DNA of 64,000 nt from Microbacterium festucae (GCF_025421715.1 NZ_JAOEFC010000001.1:806001-870000); one strand, 5' to 3'; positions 53,655 through 63,565 are shown, counted from the stretch's first letter. A program made the numbers and translations. Notes: generated by a model not told the origin, from the sequence alone.

Positions 53655-54974
53655 GTGAGTTCACCAGCCACGACCCCCGCGCCGGCCGCGGTCACGCCCC
53701 CGACCGGGGCGCTCGATCCCGTCGCCCTGCGCGCCGACTTCCCGATCCTCGGCGAGCGGATCGGCGGGCACCGCCTCATCTACCTCGACTCGGCGGCGAC
53801 GAGCCAGAAGCCCACCGCCGTCCTCGACGCCGAACGCGACTTCCTCACCCACGCCAATGCCGCCGTGCACCGCGGCGCGCACACCCTCGCCGCCGAGGCG
53901 ACCGACCTGTTCGAAGACGCCCGCGCCACCGTCGCCGGGTTCGTCGGCGCCGGCCCCGACCAGCTCGTGTGGACCAGCGGCGCGACGATGGGGCTGAACC
54001 TCGTCGCCTACGCGATCGGCAACGCCACCGCCGGGCGCGGCGCCCCGGCATCCGCCCGCTTCGCCCTGCGCCCCGGCGACGAGATCGTCGTCACGGCGAT
54101 CGAACACCACGCCAACCTCATCCCCTGGCAGGAGCTGGCGGCGCGCACCGGCACGGTGCTGCGGCACATCCCGGCACACGATGACGGCACGCTCGACCTG
54201 GATGCCGCGGCCGAGCTGATCGGGGCGCGCACCCGCATCGTCGCCTTCCCGCACGTGTCGAACGTGCTGGGCATCGTGAACCCGGTGGCAGAGCTCATCG
54301 CCCTCGCGCAGGAGGTGGGCGCGGTCACCGTCATGGACGCCTGCCAGTCGGCGCCGCACCTGCCGCTGGACCTCCCCACCCTGGGCGTGGACCTCGCCGT
54401 CTTCAGCGGCCACAAGATGATGGGCCCCTACGGGGTGGGCGGGCTCTACGGCCGCAGCGACGTGTTCGAGGCGCTGCCCCCGTTCCTCACCGGCGGCTCG
54501 ATGATCACCACGGTCACCCTCGACGGCGCCGAGTACCTGCCGCCGCCGCAGCGCTTCGAGGCCGGCACCCAGCCGGTCGGGCCCGCCATCGGCCTGGCCG
54601 CGGCGGTGCGCTACCTCGACGGCGTGGGCCTCGCGAACATCCATGCCCACGAGGGCATGCTCGCCGCCCGCATGGGCGAGGGGCTCCGCGAGATCCCCGG
54701 CGTGCGCCTGCTCGGCGACGCCGCGGGGGTCGAGCGCGTGGGCCTGTGGTCGTTCGACGTCGACGGGGTGCACGCCCACGATGCCGGTCAGTTCCTCGAC
54801 GCGCGCGGCATCGCGGTGCGGGTCGGCCACCACTGCGCCGCGCCGCTGCACACCCGCTACGGCATGACCGCCTCGGTGCGCGCCAGCGCCGCCCTCTACA
54901 ACACGGTCGACGACGTCGACGAGTTCCTCGATGCCGTCCGCGGCATCCGCACCTATTTCGGAGCCGACGCATGA
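53655..54974 (+). CDS. sufS: SufS-type cysteine desulfurase
   Basis: A 439-residue PLP enzyme. The cofactor lysine is K254 (FSGHKMMGP) and the persulfide cysteine C394 (VRVGHHCAAPLH), both placed as in group II desulfurases. It takes sulfur from cysteine for Fe-S cluster assembly and hands it to SufU, encoded next with an ATGA overlap. sufBCD are not in the window. TAGCCT (53643-53648) ends 6 nt before the GTG, so the mRNA is probably leaderless. Confidence 0.94.
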   Translation: MSSPATTPAPAAVTPPTGALDPVALRADFPILGERIGGHRLIYLDSAATSQKPTAVLDAERDFLTHANAAVHRGAHTLAAEATDLFEDARATVAGFVGAGPDQLVWTSGATMGLNLVAYAIGNATAGRGAPASARFALRPGDEIVVTAIEHHANLIPWQELAARTGTVLRHIPAHDDGTLDLDAAAELIGARTRIVAFPHVSNVLGIVNPVAELIALAQEVGAVTVMDACQSAPHLPLDLPTLGVDLAVFSGHKMMGPYGVGGLYGRSDVFEALPPFLTGGSMITTVTLDGAEYLPPPQRFEAGTQPVGPAIGLAAAVRYLDGVGLANIHAHEGMLAARMGEGLREIPGVRLLGDAAGVERVGLWSFDVDGVHAHDAGQFLDARGIAVRVGHHCAAPLHTRYGMTASVRASAALYNTVDDVDEFLDAVRGIRTYFGADA

Positions 54975-55414
54975 GCGATCTCGATGCCCTGTACCGCGAG
55001 CTGATCCTCGATCACTCCAAGAACCCGCAGCACTTCGGCCTGGCCGACGACGCGCCCCACTCGGGCACCTCGCACCAGAAGAACCCGGTGTGCGGCGACG
55101 AGATCACCCTGCGCGCCACCGTCGACGGCGAGCACATCACCGCGGTGACGTGGGAGGGTCGCGGCTGCTCGATCTCGCAGGCGTCGGCCTCGATGCTCGC
55201 CGACCTCGTCGTCGAGGAGGGCCTCGACCGCGCCGCCGCGAAGGAGCTGATCGACGGCTTCCGCGAGGCGCTGCGCTCCCGCGGCACCATCGAGCTCGAC
55301 GAAGACACGTTCGGCGACGCCGCGGCGCTGTCGGGGGTGTCGAAGTTCTCGGCGCGGGTGAAGTGCGCGATGCTCGCGTGGGTCGCCCTCGAAGACGCCC
55401 TCGCCAAAGCGTGA
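54971..55414 (+). CDS. sufU: SufU zinc-dependent sulfurtransferase
   Basis: A 147-residue protein with the three zinc/sulfur cysteines C41 (VCGDE), C66 (GRGCSIS) and C132 (VKCAML), plus D43. It accepts persulfide from SufS in Gram-positive Suf systems. The length and the insertion between the second and third cysteines are typical of SufU rather than IscU. It overlaps sufS by ATGA. Confidence 0.95.
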   Translation: MSDLDALYRELILDHSKNPQHFGLADDAPHSGTSHQKNPVCGDEITLRATVDGEHITAVTWEGRGCSISQASASMLADLVVEEGLDRAAAKELIDGFREALRSRGTIELDEDTFGDAAALSGVSKFSARVKCAMLAWVALEDALAKA

Positions 55415-55429
55415 GCACCGCCGTCTCGC

Positions 55430-55508
55430 CGAGTGCACGACCTGGCGTCGAGCACACGGCATCCGGACGGTGTGAAGGTCGTGCTCTCGGCGGGATGCCG
55501 TGCGCTCG
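55430..55508. repeat. 79-bp intergenic hairpin element, family C, copy 4 (inverted)
   Basis: Starts CGAGTGCACGACCTGGCG and ends ATGCCGTGCGCTCG. Its reverse complement aligns with the copy at 32197 over the last 37 bases, so the two copies have opposite orientation. It fills the gap between sufU and the NADH dehydrogenase gene and ends about 20 bp before the latter's promoter. Confidence 0.82.
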
Positions 55509-55540
55509 GCGCACAGGAAGGAGTCGCTAGCGTGAGCGAC

Positions 55541-56953
55541 ATGACTCGAACCGCTCCGTCACTCCCGCACGTCGTGATCGTCGGCGGCGGGTTCGCCGGC
55601 ATCAACGCGGCGCGCGCCCTGCGCGGCGCCCCCGTGCGGGTGACGCTGATCGACCGCCGGGTGTACAACACCTTCCAGCCGCTGCTGTACCAGGTGGCCA
55701 CCGGCGGGCTGAACCCCGGCGACGTCACGCACTTCCTGCGGAGCCTGCGCATCGCGCAACCCAACCTCGACATCGTGCACGAGCACCTCATGGAGATCGA
55801 CACGGCCGCGCGCACGGTGCGGCTGCTGGACGGTCAGACGATCGCCTTCGACTACCTGGTGCTGGCCAACGGCGTGACCACGGCCTACCACGGCACGCCG
55901 GGCGCGAAGGAGAACTCGTTCGCGGTCTATTCGCGGTCGCAGGCCATCGCCATCCGCGACACGCTCTTCACGCGCCTCGAGCGCGCCACCCAGCAGGGCG
56001 ACCGGCGCCGGGGCCTGACCGTCGTGGTGATCGGCGGCGGCCCCACCGGCGTCGAGATGGCCGGCGCCCTGGCCGAACTGCGCGACCAGGGCCTGGAGCC
56101 GGCCTACCCCGAGCTCGAGGGCGACGCGTTCCGCATCGTGCTGGTGCAGCGCTCCGAAGAGATCCTCAAGCCCTTCACCCCGAAGCTGCGCCGCTATGCG
56201 AAGGCCGAGCTCGCCCGGCGCCATGTCGAGGTGCGGCTGGGCTCGGGGGTCGCCGAGGTGCGTGCGGATGCCGTCGCCCTGTCGGACGGCACCGTCATCC
56301 CCTCCGACCTCACGGTGTGGGCCACCGGCGTCGCACCCCACGAGGAGGTGCGGTTCTGGAACCTGCCGCTCGACGACGGCGACCGCATCCGCGTGGGCGA
56401 AGACCTGCAGGTCGAGGGCCTGCCGGGCATCTTCGCCGCGGGCGATGTGGCCATCGCCCCGCAAGACCTGCCGCAGCTGGCGCAGCCGGCCATTCAGGGC
56501 GGGGCGCACATCGGCCGGCAGATCCAGCGCATCCTGCGCGGCGAGCCCACCCAGCGCTTCGAGTACTACGACAAGGGGCAGCTGGCCATCATCGGCCGCC
56601 GCTCGGCGGTCGGCGAGGTGCCGGGACTGGCCAACCTGCCGGTGCTGCACCGCATCCCGGTGCTGCAGCGCGTGCCGCTGCTGCGCCGCATGATCGCCCT
56701 CACCGGCCGCTCCGCGTGGATGGCGTGGCTGTTCGTGCACATCACGAGCCTGCTGGGCCCGCGCAACAAGCTCACCGTCATGATCGGCCTCGTCGCCCGC
56801 TACGGGTCGGGCCTGTACCGCAAGCCGGTGCCGATCGTCGGCGACGTGCCCGCCATCCGCCCGTCGAAGGCCGAGCGGCTGCGCCTGCCCGAGCAGCAGC
56901 TCGAGGCCGTCGACGACGCGGCCGCCGAAGAGACCTCCGCCGCCACCGACTGA
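55541..56953 (+). CDS. ndh: Type II NADH dehydrogenase (NDH-2)
   Basis: A 470-residue flavoprotein. The first Rossmann motif is VVIVGGGFAGINAARAL, the second VVVIGGGPTGVEMAGALAEL, and FAAGDVA binds FAD. QPLLYQVATGGL is the NDH-2 signature near the quinone site. It oxidises NADH and reduces menaquinone without pumping protons; the C-terminal part has weakly hydrophobic helices that anchor it to the membrane. TAGCGT (55528-55533) ends 7 nt before the ATG at 55541, which favours that start. GTG at 55532 with AAGGAG 8 nt upstream is an alternative. Confidence 0.9.
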   Translation: MTRTAPSLPHVVIVGGGFAGINAARALRGAPVRVTLIDRRVYNTFQPLLYQVATGGLNPGDVTHFLRSLRIAQPNLDIVHEHLMEIDTAARTVRLLDGQTIAFDYLVLANGVTTAYHGTPGAKENSFAVYSRSQAIAIRDTLFTRLERATQQGDRRRGLTVVVIGGGPTGVEMAGALAELRDQGLEPAYPELEGDAFRIVLVQRSEEILKPFTPKLRRYAKAELARRHVEVRLGSGVAEVRADAVALSDGTVIPSDLTVWATGVAPHEEVRFWNLPLDDGDRIRVGEDLQVEGLPGIFAAGDVAIAPQDLPQLAQPAIQGGAHIGRQIQRILRGEPTQRFEYYDKGQLAIIGRRSAVGEVPGLANLPVLHRIPVLQRVPLLRRMIALTGRSAWMAWLFVHITSLLGPRNKLTVMIGLVARYGSGLYRKPVPIVGDVPAIRPSKAERLRLPEQQLEAVDDAAAEETSAATD

Positions 56954-56958
56954 CACCG

Positions 56959-56995
56959 CGAAGCGCCGGCCCGATGGTTCCGGGCCGGCGCTTCG
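56959..56995. terminator. Bidirectional hairpin terminator between ndh and the ABC-2 permease gene
   Basis: A perfect 15-bp stem (CGAAGCGCCGGCCCG at 56959-56973, pairing with 56981-56995) with a 7-nt loop lies between two convergent genes. Confidence 0.8.
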
Positions 56996-57003
56996 TCGTG
57001 TGG

Positions 57004-57774
57004 TCAGCGGGTGCGGCGGCGGTAGATCGCCATCGCGCCGAAGAAGGCCGCGACGAGGATGCCGACCATCCAGGCCAGCGCGATCCAGATGTCGCCGGCC
57101 ACGGGGGTGCCGCCCAGCAGCGCCCGGATGGTCTCGACGATCGGGGTGACGGGCTGGTTCTCGGCGAACCAGGCCACCGGCGCGGGCATCGTATCGGTGG
57201 GCACGAACGCCGAGCTGATGAACGGCAGGAAGATGAGCGGGTAGCTGAACGCGCTCGCGCCGTCGACCGTGGTCGCGGTGAGGCCGGCGATGACGGCCAC
57301 CCAGGTGAGGGCCAGGGTGAACAGCACCAGGATGCCGGCCACGGCGAGCCACTCCCCCACCCCCGCCCCGCTGCGGAACCCCATCAGCAGGGCGACGCCC
57401 ACCACGATCACCAGTGCGGTGATGTTGGCCACGAGCGAGGTGAGGGCGTGGGCCCACAGCACGCTCGAGCGGGCGATGGGCATCGACTGGAACCGCTCGA
57501 CGATGCCGCCCTGCAGGTCGAGGAACAGCCGGTAGGACGTGTAGGCGATGCCCGAGGCCACGGTGATCAGCAGGATGCCCGGCAGCATGTAGTCGATGTA
57601 CGACCCGCCGCCGGTGTTGATCGCCCCGCCGAAGACGTAGACGAACAGCAGCATCAGGGCCACGGGGGTGACCGCGGTGGTGATGATCGTGTCGGGGCTG
57701 CGCAGGATGTGGCGCAGCGACCGTCCGGTGAGGACGGAGGTGTCGTGGACGACAGCGGTGGCGACGGCGCTCAT
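57004..57774 (-). CDS. ABC-2 type exporter permease
   Basis: A 256-residue membrane protein with six hydrophobic segments of the ABC-2 (DrrB-like) family. RSLRHILRSPDTIITT at the N-terminus and the amphipathic stretch ERFQSMPIARSSVLWAHAL are typical. It forms the channel for the ATPase encoded just upstream (ATGA overlap). The substrate is probably a lipophilic compound or drug, as for PadR-linked ABC-2 pumps. Confidence 0.87.
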   Translation of the reverse strand: MSAVATAVVHDTSVLTGRSLRHILRSPDTIITTAVTPVALMLLFVYVFGGAINTGGGSYIDYMLPGILLITVASGIAYTSYRLFLDLQGGIVERFQSMPIARSSVLWAHALTSLVANITALVIVVGVALLMGFRSGAGVGEWLAVAGILVLFTLALTWVAVIAGLTATTVDGASAFSYPLIFLPFISSAFVPTDTMPAPVAWFAENQPVTPIVETIRALLGGTPVAGDIWIALAWMVGILVAAFFGAMAIYRRRTR

Positions 57775-58538
57775 GCGGCCTTCTCTTCGGTGAGGGCGAG
57801 GAAGATCTCCTCGAGGGTGGGCTGCTTCTCGACGTACTCGACGGTCGCGGCGGGCAGCAGCTTCTTCAGTTCGGCGAGCGTGCCCTCCACGAGGATGCGC
57901 CCGCGGTGCAGGATCGCGATGCGGTCGGCCAGGTGCTCGGCCTCGTCGAGGTACTGCGTGGTCAGCAGCACGGTCGTGCCGGCGCCGGCGAGCGCCTGCA
58001 CGGTCTGCCACACCTCGATGCGCGCCTGCGGGTCGAGACCCGTGGTCGGCTCGTCGAGGAAGATCACCGGCGGGTCGCCGATGAGGCTCATGGCGATGTC
58101 GAGCCGGCGCCGCATGCCCCCCGAGTAGGTGCCCGCGCGGCGGCTGCCCGCCTCGGTGAGCGAGAAGCGCGCGAGCAGGTCGTCGGCGATGACGCCGGGG
58201 CTGTGCAGGCGCCGCAGCTGGGCGACGAGCATCAGGTTCTCGCGGCCGGTGAGCACCTCGTCGACGGCGGCGAACTGACCGGTGAGGCTGATGGCCTCCC
58301 GCACCGTGTCCGGCGCCGTGGCGACGTCGTGCCCCGCGACGCTCGCGGTGCCGCCGTCTGCCCGCAGCAGGGTGGAGAGGATGCGCACGAGCGTCGTCTT
58401 GCCGGCGCCGTTGCCGCCCAGCAGGGCGAAGATGCTGCCCCGCTGCACCTCGAGGTCGACCCCGCGCAGCACCTCGAGCTCGCCGAACGACTTCTCGAGA
58501 CCGCTCACGCGGATGGCGGGGGTGGATGCCGTGGTCAT
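57771..58538 (-). CDS. ABC-2 type exporter ATP-binding protein (DrrA-like)
   Basis: A 255-residue ATPase with Walker A GGNGAGKTT (residues 41-49), signature YSGGMRRRLDIAMSL and Walker B VIFLDEPTTGLDP. The C-terminal EYVEKQPTLEEIFLALT is the DrrA-type tail. It overlaps the permease (ATGA, 57771-57774) and the DUF1048 gene (ATGA, 58535-58538). Confidence 0.92.
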   Translation of the reverse strand: MTTASTPAIRVSGLEKSFGELEVLRGVDLEVQRGSIFALLGGNGAGKTTLVRILSTLLRADGGTASVAGHDVATAPDTVREAISLTGQFAAVDEVLTGRENLMLVAQLRRLHSPGVIADDLLARFSLTEAGSRRAGTYSGGMRRRLDIAMSLIGDPPVIFLDEPTTGLDPQARIEVWQTVQALAGAGTTVLLTTQYLDEAEHLADRIAILHRGRILVEGTLAELKKLLPAATVEYVEKQPTLEEIFLALTEEKAA

Positions 58539-58906
58539 GAGGCACCGTCGCTTTCTGCAGCCCGGTCGATCTGCTCGATCAGCCGCGCACGCTCCTTGCG
58601 GATCCACTGCGCCTCGGCGTAGTTGGAGAGGAAGTCGTCGACGAACTCGACGGGGTTCTCGCCGACGATGGCGCGCACCGGGGTGCCGTCGGCGGCGGCG
58701 GCCTCGAACAGGGTCACGAGGTCGTCGAGCATCCGCACCAGGGTGCCGCCGTCGGAGACGCCACCGGCGATCATCAGGTAGCGGTCGAGGGCCTCGGCGG
58801 CGGTGCGGTAGGGGGCGGGCAGCGCGCGCACGCGCTCCTTGTACTGGCGGTACTGCTTCTTGTCTTCGAGCGATCCGGTGATCTTCTCGATCCATCCAGC
58901 GGCCAT
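58535..58906 (-). CDS. DUF1048 family protein
   Basis: A 123-residue helical protein starting WIEKITGSLEDKKQYRQYKE, which matches DUF1048. These small proteins are regularly encoded between a PadR regulator and an ABC-2 exporter, as here, but their function is not established. One base separates its ATG from the padR stop. Confidence 0.82.
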   Translation of the reverse strand: MAAGWIEKITGSLEDKKQYRQYKERVRALPAPYRTAAEALDRYLMIAGGVSDGGTLVRMLDDLVTLFEAAAADGTPVRAIVGENPVEFVDDFLSNYAEAQWIRKERARLIEQIDRAAESDGAS

Positions 58907-58907
58907 G

Positions 58908-59249
58908 TCATGCTCCTTCAGCGGTGGGGGTGGTGTGGAGCTGTTCCAGTCGGTCTGAGAGGAAGCTCCACGTCCTCCAGAACTCATCGAGCTGCCCGGT
59001 GCCCTGCGCGTTGAGGGTGAACACCTTGCGCGGCGGCCCCTTCTCGGAGGGCACCTTCTCGACGTCGACGAGGCCGCGCTGCTCGATGCGCAGCAGGAGG
59101 GCGTAGACGGTGCCCTCCGCGATGTCGACGAAGCCCTGGTCGCGCAGCCAGGCGGTGATCTCGTAGCCGTAGGCGGGACGGCGCGCGAGGATCGCGAGCA
59201 CGATGCCCTCGAGCACGCCCTTGAGCATCTCGGTGGTCTGCTTTCCCAT
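58908..59249 (-). CDS. PadR family transcriptional regulator (short form)
   Basis: A 113-residue PadR protein of the LmrR-like short class. The winged helix spans about residues 8-85 (LEGIVLAILARRPAYGYEIT, GTVYALLLRIEQRGLV), and a C-terminal dimerisation helix follows. It heads a four-gene operon (padR, DUF1048, ATPase, permease) and probably represses it until a lipophilic drug binds. An inverted repeat lies 26 bp upstream. Confidence 0.88.
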   Translation of the reverse strand: MGKQTTEMLKGVLEGIVLAILARRPAYGYEITAWLRDQGFVDIAEGTVYALLLRIEQRGLVDVEKVPSEKGPPRKVFTLNAQGTGQLDEFWRTWSFLSDRLEQLHTTPTAEGA

Positions 59250-59274
59250 GCGGTCGTCCTCACTAGTCAGTGTT

Positions 59275-59298
59275 GCTTACTACCGGTACATAGTAAGC
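59275..59298. promoter_or_regulatory. Inverted repeat upstream of the short PadR gene
   Basis: GCTTACTA (59275-59282) and TAGTAAGC (59291-59298) form perfect 8-bp arms around CCGGTACA. The AT-rich arms stand out in this genome, and the site lies where the minus-strand promoter should be. It is a likely PadR operator. Confidence 0.65.
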
Positions 59299-59489
59299 AT
59301 GAGTACCGCTACTTGGCAACAGTGAGTACCAACTTCTCTGCGAGCGATCCGTGAGGACCGCGGCGCGAGCCGTAGGGAAACCGTGAGGATCACCCGGCGG
59401 CGCCCCCGGGCGGAGTTGTATCGGGAGCCGTGCCCACCGCGGGCACCCGCGCCACAGCGATCGCGCGGTCGAACGCTCCGGAGTCCCCC

Positions 59490-59573
59490 GTGCTCGATGT
59501 CCTCTTCCTCGCCGCGACGCTGGGGCTGTTCGCCCTCGTCGCGCTCATCGCCAAGGGGGTCGAGCGGCTGTGA
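59490..59573 (+). CDS. Micro-ORF (27 aa, one membrane helix) upstream of kdpF
   Basis: A GTG at 59490 with CGGAG 6 nt upstream opens 27 codons that encode a single hydrophobic helix ending AKGVERL. The stop overlaps the kdpF start (GTGA, 59570-59573). The good ribosome site, the overlap and the membrane character suggest a real small protein of the Kdp operon, but I know no assigned function. Confidence 0.6.
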   Translation: MLDVLFLAATLGLFALVALIAKGVERL

Positions 59574-59659
59574 CCGTGATCTCGATCCTCGCCGCCGCCC
59601 TGGCCGTGGCCGCCGTCGTCTATCTCGTGATCGCCCTGGTGCGACCGGAGCGCTTCTGA
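59570..59659 (+). CDS. kdpF: KdpF, small subunit of the potassium-transporting ATPase
   Basis: A 29-residue single-helix peptide ([20 protein letters not shown], then RPERF). KdpF stabilises the KdpABC complex, and the size and the C-terminal basic/aromatic end (PERF) are typical. The GTG start overlaps the preceding micro-ORF, and kdpA begins one base after the stop. Confidence 0.88.
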   Translation: MTVISILAAALAVAAVVYLVIALVRPERF

Positions 59660-59660
59660 C

Positions 59661-61343
59661 ATGGATGCCGCACAGCTCGGCTTCGCCGCCCTCTCGGCCG
59701 CCACCGTCCTCCTCCTGCTCGCCCTGCTGTACCGCCCGCTGGGCGACTACATCGCCCGGGTGTACACCTCCCCGCGCGACCTCGCCGTCGAGCGCGGCAC
59801 CTACCGTCTCATCGGGGTCGACCCCCGCGCCGAGCAGACCTGGCAGGCCTACCTGCGCGGCGTGCTGCTGTTCTCGCTGGTGGGTGTGCTGCTGGTCTAT
59901 GCGCTGCAGCGGATGCAGGAGGTGCTCCCCTACGCGCTCGGCCTCCCCGCCCCCAGCGAGCACCTCGCCTTCAACACCGCGATCTCGTTCGTGGCCAACA
60001 CCAACTGGCAGTCGTACTCGCCCGAGCTCACCCTCGGCTACACCGCGCAGTTCGCGGGGCTCGCGGTGCAGAACTTCGTCTCCGCCGCCGTGGGCATCGC
60101 CGTGGCCATCGCCCTCGTGCGCGGCTTCGCGGCCCGCCGCAGCGGCACGATCGGCAACTTCTGGGTCGACCTCGTGCGCGGCACCTGGCGCCTGCTGCTG
60201 CCGCTGTCGGTGATCGCGGCGATCGTGCTGCTGATCGGCGGCGTCGCCCAGAACCTCAACGGCTTCACGGATGCCGCGACGCTGGCCGGCACCACCCAGT
60301 CGGTGCCCGGCGGGCCGGTGGCCGGTCAGGAGGCCATCAAGCTGCTCGGCACCAACGGCGGCGGCTTCTTCAACGCCAACTCCGCCCACCCGTTCGAAAA
60401 CCCGACGCCGTGGACGAACCTCGTCGAGGTCTTCCTCATGCTGCTGATCCCGTTCGCGATGCCGCGTGCCTTCGGGCGGATGGTCGGCGACGACCGACAG
60501 GGGTATGCGATCGCCGCGGTCATGGCGGGCCTGTTCGTCGCCTCGCTCGCGCTCGGCACGTGGGCCGAGGCCGCCGGCGGCGGTCAGGCCGCGTCGCTGG
60601 CGGGGGCGGCGATGGAGGGCAAGGAGCTGCGCTTCGGCATCGGCGGCTCGACGCTGTTCACCTCGACGTCGACCCTCACCTCCACCGGCGCGGTCAACGC
60701 GATGCTCGACAGCTACACACCGCTGGGCGGCATGCTGCCGATGATCAACATGATGCTCGGCGAGATCGCCCCCGGCGGCGTCGGGGCGGGCCTGTACGGC
60801 ATCCTCATCCTCGCCGTGCTGGCCGTGTTCGTCGGCGGTCTGCTGATCGGGCGCACCCCCGAGTACCTCGGGAAGAAGATCGGGCCGCGCGAGATCAAGC
60901 TGGCGAGCCTCTACATCCTGGTGACCCCGACGCTCGTGCTCGCCGGCACGGCGCTGAGCTTCGCGATCCCCGCGGTGCGCGCCGACGTCGAGGCGACCTC
61001 GATCTGGAACCCCGGGGTGCACGGACTGTCGGAGGTGCTCTACGCCTTCACCTCGGCGGCCAACAACAACGGGTCGGCCTTCGCCGGCCTCACCGCCAAC
61101 ACGCCGTGGTTCAACACGGCGCTGGGGGTGGCGATGCTGCTCGGCCGGTTCATCCCGATCGTGCTCGTTCTCGCCCTGGCCGGGTCGCTCGCCGCGCAAG
61201 ACAAAGTGCCGGCGACCGTCGGCACCCTCCCCACCCACCGCCCGCAGTTCGCGGGCCTGCTGACGGGCGTCATCGTCATCGTCACCGCCCTCACCTACTT
61301 CCCGGTGCTCACCCTGGGACCGCTCGCCGAAGGACTCTCCTGA
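59661..61343 (+). CDS. kdpA: Potassium-transporting ATPase, potassium-binding subunit KdpA
   Basis: A 560-residue membrane protein with about ten segments and the four selectivity-filter repeats of the superfamily of K+ transporters ([47 protein letters not shown]). It binds K+ at the outer face and channels it to KdpB. It is two bases upstream of kdpB. The operon start lies near 59400; a CCGTGAGGA direct repeat (59346 and 59378, 32 bp apart) upstream could be a regulator site. Confidence 0.96.
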   Translation: MDAAQLGFAALSAATVLLLLALLYRPLGDYIARVYTSPRDLAVERGTYRLIGVDPRAEQTWQAYLRGVLLFSLVGVLLVYALQRMQEVLPYALGLPAPSEHLAFNTAISFVANTNWQSYSPELTLGYTAQFAGLAVQNFVSAAVGIAVAIALVRGFAARRSGTIGNFWVDLVRGTWRLLLPLSVIAAIVLLIGGVAQNLNGFTDAATLAGTTQSVPGGPVAGQEAIKLLGTNGGGFFNANSAHPFENPTPWTNLVEVFLMLLIPFAMPRAFGRMVGDDRQGYAIAAVMAGLFVASLALGTWAEAAGGGQAASLAGAAMEGKELRFGIGGSTLFTSTSTLTSTGAVNAMLDSYTPLGGMLPMINMMLGEIAPGGVGAGLYGILILAVLAVFVGGLLIGRTPEYLGKKIGPREIKLASLYILVTPTLVLAGTALSFAIPAVRADVEATSIWNPGVHGLSEVLYAFTSAANNNGSAFAGLTANTPWFNTALGVAMLLGRFIPIVLVLALAGSLAAQDKVPATVGTLPTHRPQFAGLLTGVIVIVTALTYFPVLTLGPLAEGLS

Positions 61344-61345
61344 CC

Positions 61346-63520
61346 ATGCACACCGCGCAGACCACGACACCCTCCGCTCCCGCGCAGCCGGCACCGGCGG
61401 CCGGGGCGGCCCCCACCCCACCGCGCCGCGCGTTCGGCGCCGCGCAGATCGTCGCCGCCCTGCCGGGCGCGGTGCGCAAGCTCAACCCCGCGTCGCAGTG
61501 GCGCAACCCGGTGATGTTCCTGGTGTGGGTGGGCGCGGCCCTCACCACCCTCATCGCGATCGCCGAGCCCTTCCTGGGCGGGGCGCAGGCCTCGGGCGGG
61601 GCGGATGCGCCGTGGGGGTTCACCGCGGGCATCGCCCTCTGGCTGTGGCTCACGGTGTTCTTCGCGAACATCGCCGAGGCCGTCGCCGAGGGGCGCGGCA
61701 AGGCGCAGGCCGCCACGCTGCGCCAGACCCGCACCACCACGATCGCCCGCCGGGTGGACTCCTACGATCCGGCGACGGATGCCGCGGCCACCGGCGCCCC
61801 GACCGAGGAGGTGCCGTCGGCCCAGCTGCGGGTGGGCGATGTCGTCGTGGTCGAGACCGGGGAGCTCATCCCGGGCGACGGCGACATCGTGCACGGCATC
61901 GCCACCGTCGACGAGTCGGCGATCACCGGCGAGTCGGCCCCCGTCGTGCGGGAGTCCGGCGGCGACCGCAGCGCGGTGACCGGCGGCACGCGGGTGCTCA
62001 GCGACCGCATCGTGGTGCGGATCACCTCCCGCCCCGGCGAGACGTTCGTCGACCGCATGATCGCCCTCGTCGAGGGCGCCTCCCGTCAGCGCACCCCCAA
62101 CGAGATCGCGCTGAACATCCTGCTGGCGAGCCTGTCGATCGTGTTCGTCGTCGTGGTGCTGGTGCTCAACCCGATCGCCTCCTACGCCGCCTCGCCGGTG
62201 TCGATCCCGGTGCTCATCGCCCTGCTCGTCTGCCTCATCCCCACCACGATCGGCGCGCTGCTGTCGGCGATCGGCATCGCCGGGATGGACCGGCTGGTGC
62301 AGCGCAACGTGCTGGCCCTCTCGGGCCGTGCGGTGGAGGCGGCGGGCGATGTGACCACGCTGCTGCTCGACAAGACCGGCACGATCACCTACGGCAACCG
62401 GCGCGCGACGGCCTTCGTCGCCGTCCCCGGCGCCGACGAGGACGAGCTCACCCGCGCCGCCGCACTGTCGTCGCTGGCCGACCCGACGCCGGAGGGCACT
62501 TCGGTGCTCGACCTGGCGGGGGCGGCCGGCATCGTCGCCCAGCTGCCCGCGGATGCCGTCACCGTGCCGTTCACGGCGCAGACCCGCATGAGCGGCGTCG
62601 ACCTCGGCGACGGCACGCAGGTGCGCAAGGGCGCCGCGGGCGCGGTGCTCGCGTGGCTCGAGTCGTCGGGCGCCGACGTGGCGGCATCCGTGCGCGCCCA
62701 GCTCACCAGCGAGGCCGACCGCATCGCCCGCTCCGGCGGCACCCCGCTGGCCGTGGCGACCCGCGGGGCCGACGGCGCCGGGCGCGTGCTCGGAGTCATC
62801 CACCTGAAGGACGTCGTCAAGGAGGGGCTGCGCGAGCGGTTCGCCGAACTGCGGGCGATGGGCATCCGCACCGTCATGATCACCGGCGACAACCCGCTCA
62901 CCGCGGCGGCCATCGCCGACGAGGCCGGTGTCGACGACTACCTCGCCGAGGCGACCCCCGAAGACAAGCTCGCCCTCATCCGCGCCGAGCAGAAGGGCGG
63001 CAACCTCGTCGCGATGACCGGCGACGGCACCAACGACGCCCCCGCCCTCGCGCAGGCCGACGTGGGCGTGGCGATGAACACCGGCACCTCGGCCGCCAAG
63101 GAGGCCGGCAACATGGTCGACCTCGACAGCGACCCGACCAAGCTCATCGACATCGTCCGCATCGGCAAGCAGCTGCTCATCACCCGCGGCGCGCTGACGA
63201 CCTTCTCCCTGGCCAACGACATCGCCAAGTACTTCGCGATCATCCCCGCGATGTTCATGGGGGTCTTCCCCGGGCTCGCCGCGCTGAACATCATGCAGCT
63301 GAGCTCGCCGGCCTCGGCGGTCACCAGCGCGATCATCTTCAACGCGCTCGTGATCATCGTGCTCATCCCCCTCGCCCTGCGCGGCGTGCGCTACCGCGCT
63401 GCCGGCGCCGCGTCGATCCTCAGCCGCAACCTGCTGGTCTACGGTCTCGGCGGCGTGGTCGCGCCCTTCGTGGGCATCAAGCTGATCGACCTCGTCGTCA
63501 GCGTCATCCCGGGCTTCTGA
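61346..63520 (+). CDS. kdpB: Potassium-transporting ATPase, catalytic subunit KdpB
   Basis: A 724-residue P-type ATPase. The phosphorylated aspartate lies in [10 protein letters not shown], the actuator motif is AITGESAP, the hinge is [18 protein letters not shown], and [19 protein letters not shown] is the KdpB-specific membrane helix. It hydrolyses ATP to drive K+ uptake with KdpA. The N-terminus has an extra 35-residue Ala/Pro/Thr stretch before the conserved part. The start at 61346 is the first ATG after kdpA. Confidence 0.96.
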   Translation: MHTAQTTTPSAPAQPAPAAGAAPTPPRRAFGAAQIVAALPGAVRKLNPASQWRNPVMFLVWVGAALTTLIAIAEPFLGGAQASGGADAPWGFTAGIALWLWLTVFFANIAEAVAEGRGKAQAATLRQTRTTTIARRVDSYDPATDAAATGAPTEEVPSAQLRVGDVVVVETGELIPGDGDIVHGIATVDESAITGESAPVVRESGGDRSAVTGGTRVLSDRIVVRITSRPGETFVDRMIALVEGASRQRTPNEIALNILLASLSIVFVVVVLVLNPIASYAASPVSIPVLIALLVCLIPTTIGALLSAIGIAGMDRLVQRNVLALSGRAVEAAGDVTTLLLDKTGTITYGNRRATAFVAVPGADEDELTRAAALSSLADPTPEGTSVLDLAGAAGIVAQLPADAVTVPFTAQTRMSGVDLGDGTQVRKGAAGAVLAWLESSGADVAASVRAQLTSEADRIARSGGTPLAVATRGADGAGRVLGVIHLKDVVKEGLRERFAELRAMGIRTVMITGDNPLTAAAIADEAGVDDYLAEATPEDKLALIRAEQKGGNLVAMTGDGTNDAPALAQADVGVAMNTGTSAAKEAGNMVDLDSDPTKLIDIVRIGKQLLITRGALTTFSLANDIAKYFAIIPAMFMGVFPGLAALNIMQLSSPASAVTSAIIFNALVIIVLIPLALRGVRYRAAGAASILSRNLLVYGLGGVVAPFVGIKLIDLVVSVIPGF

Positions 63521-63565
63521 GCCCCCGCATCCGCACCCGTCCCCGCACCCGCCCGAGAGGCCCTC

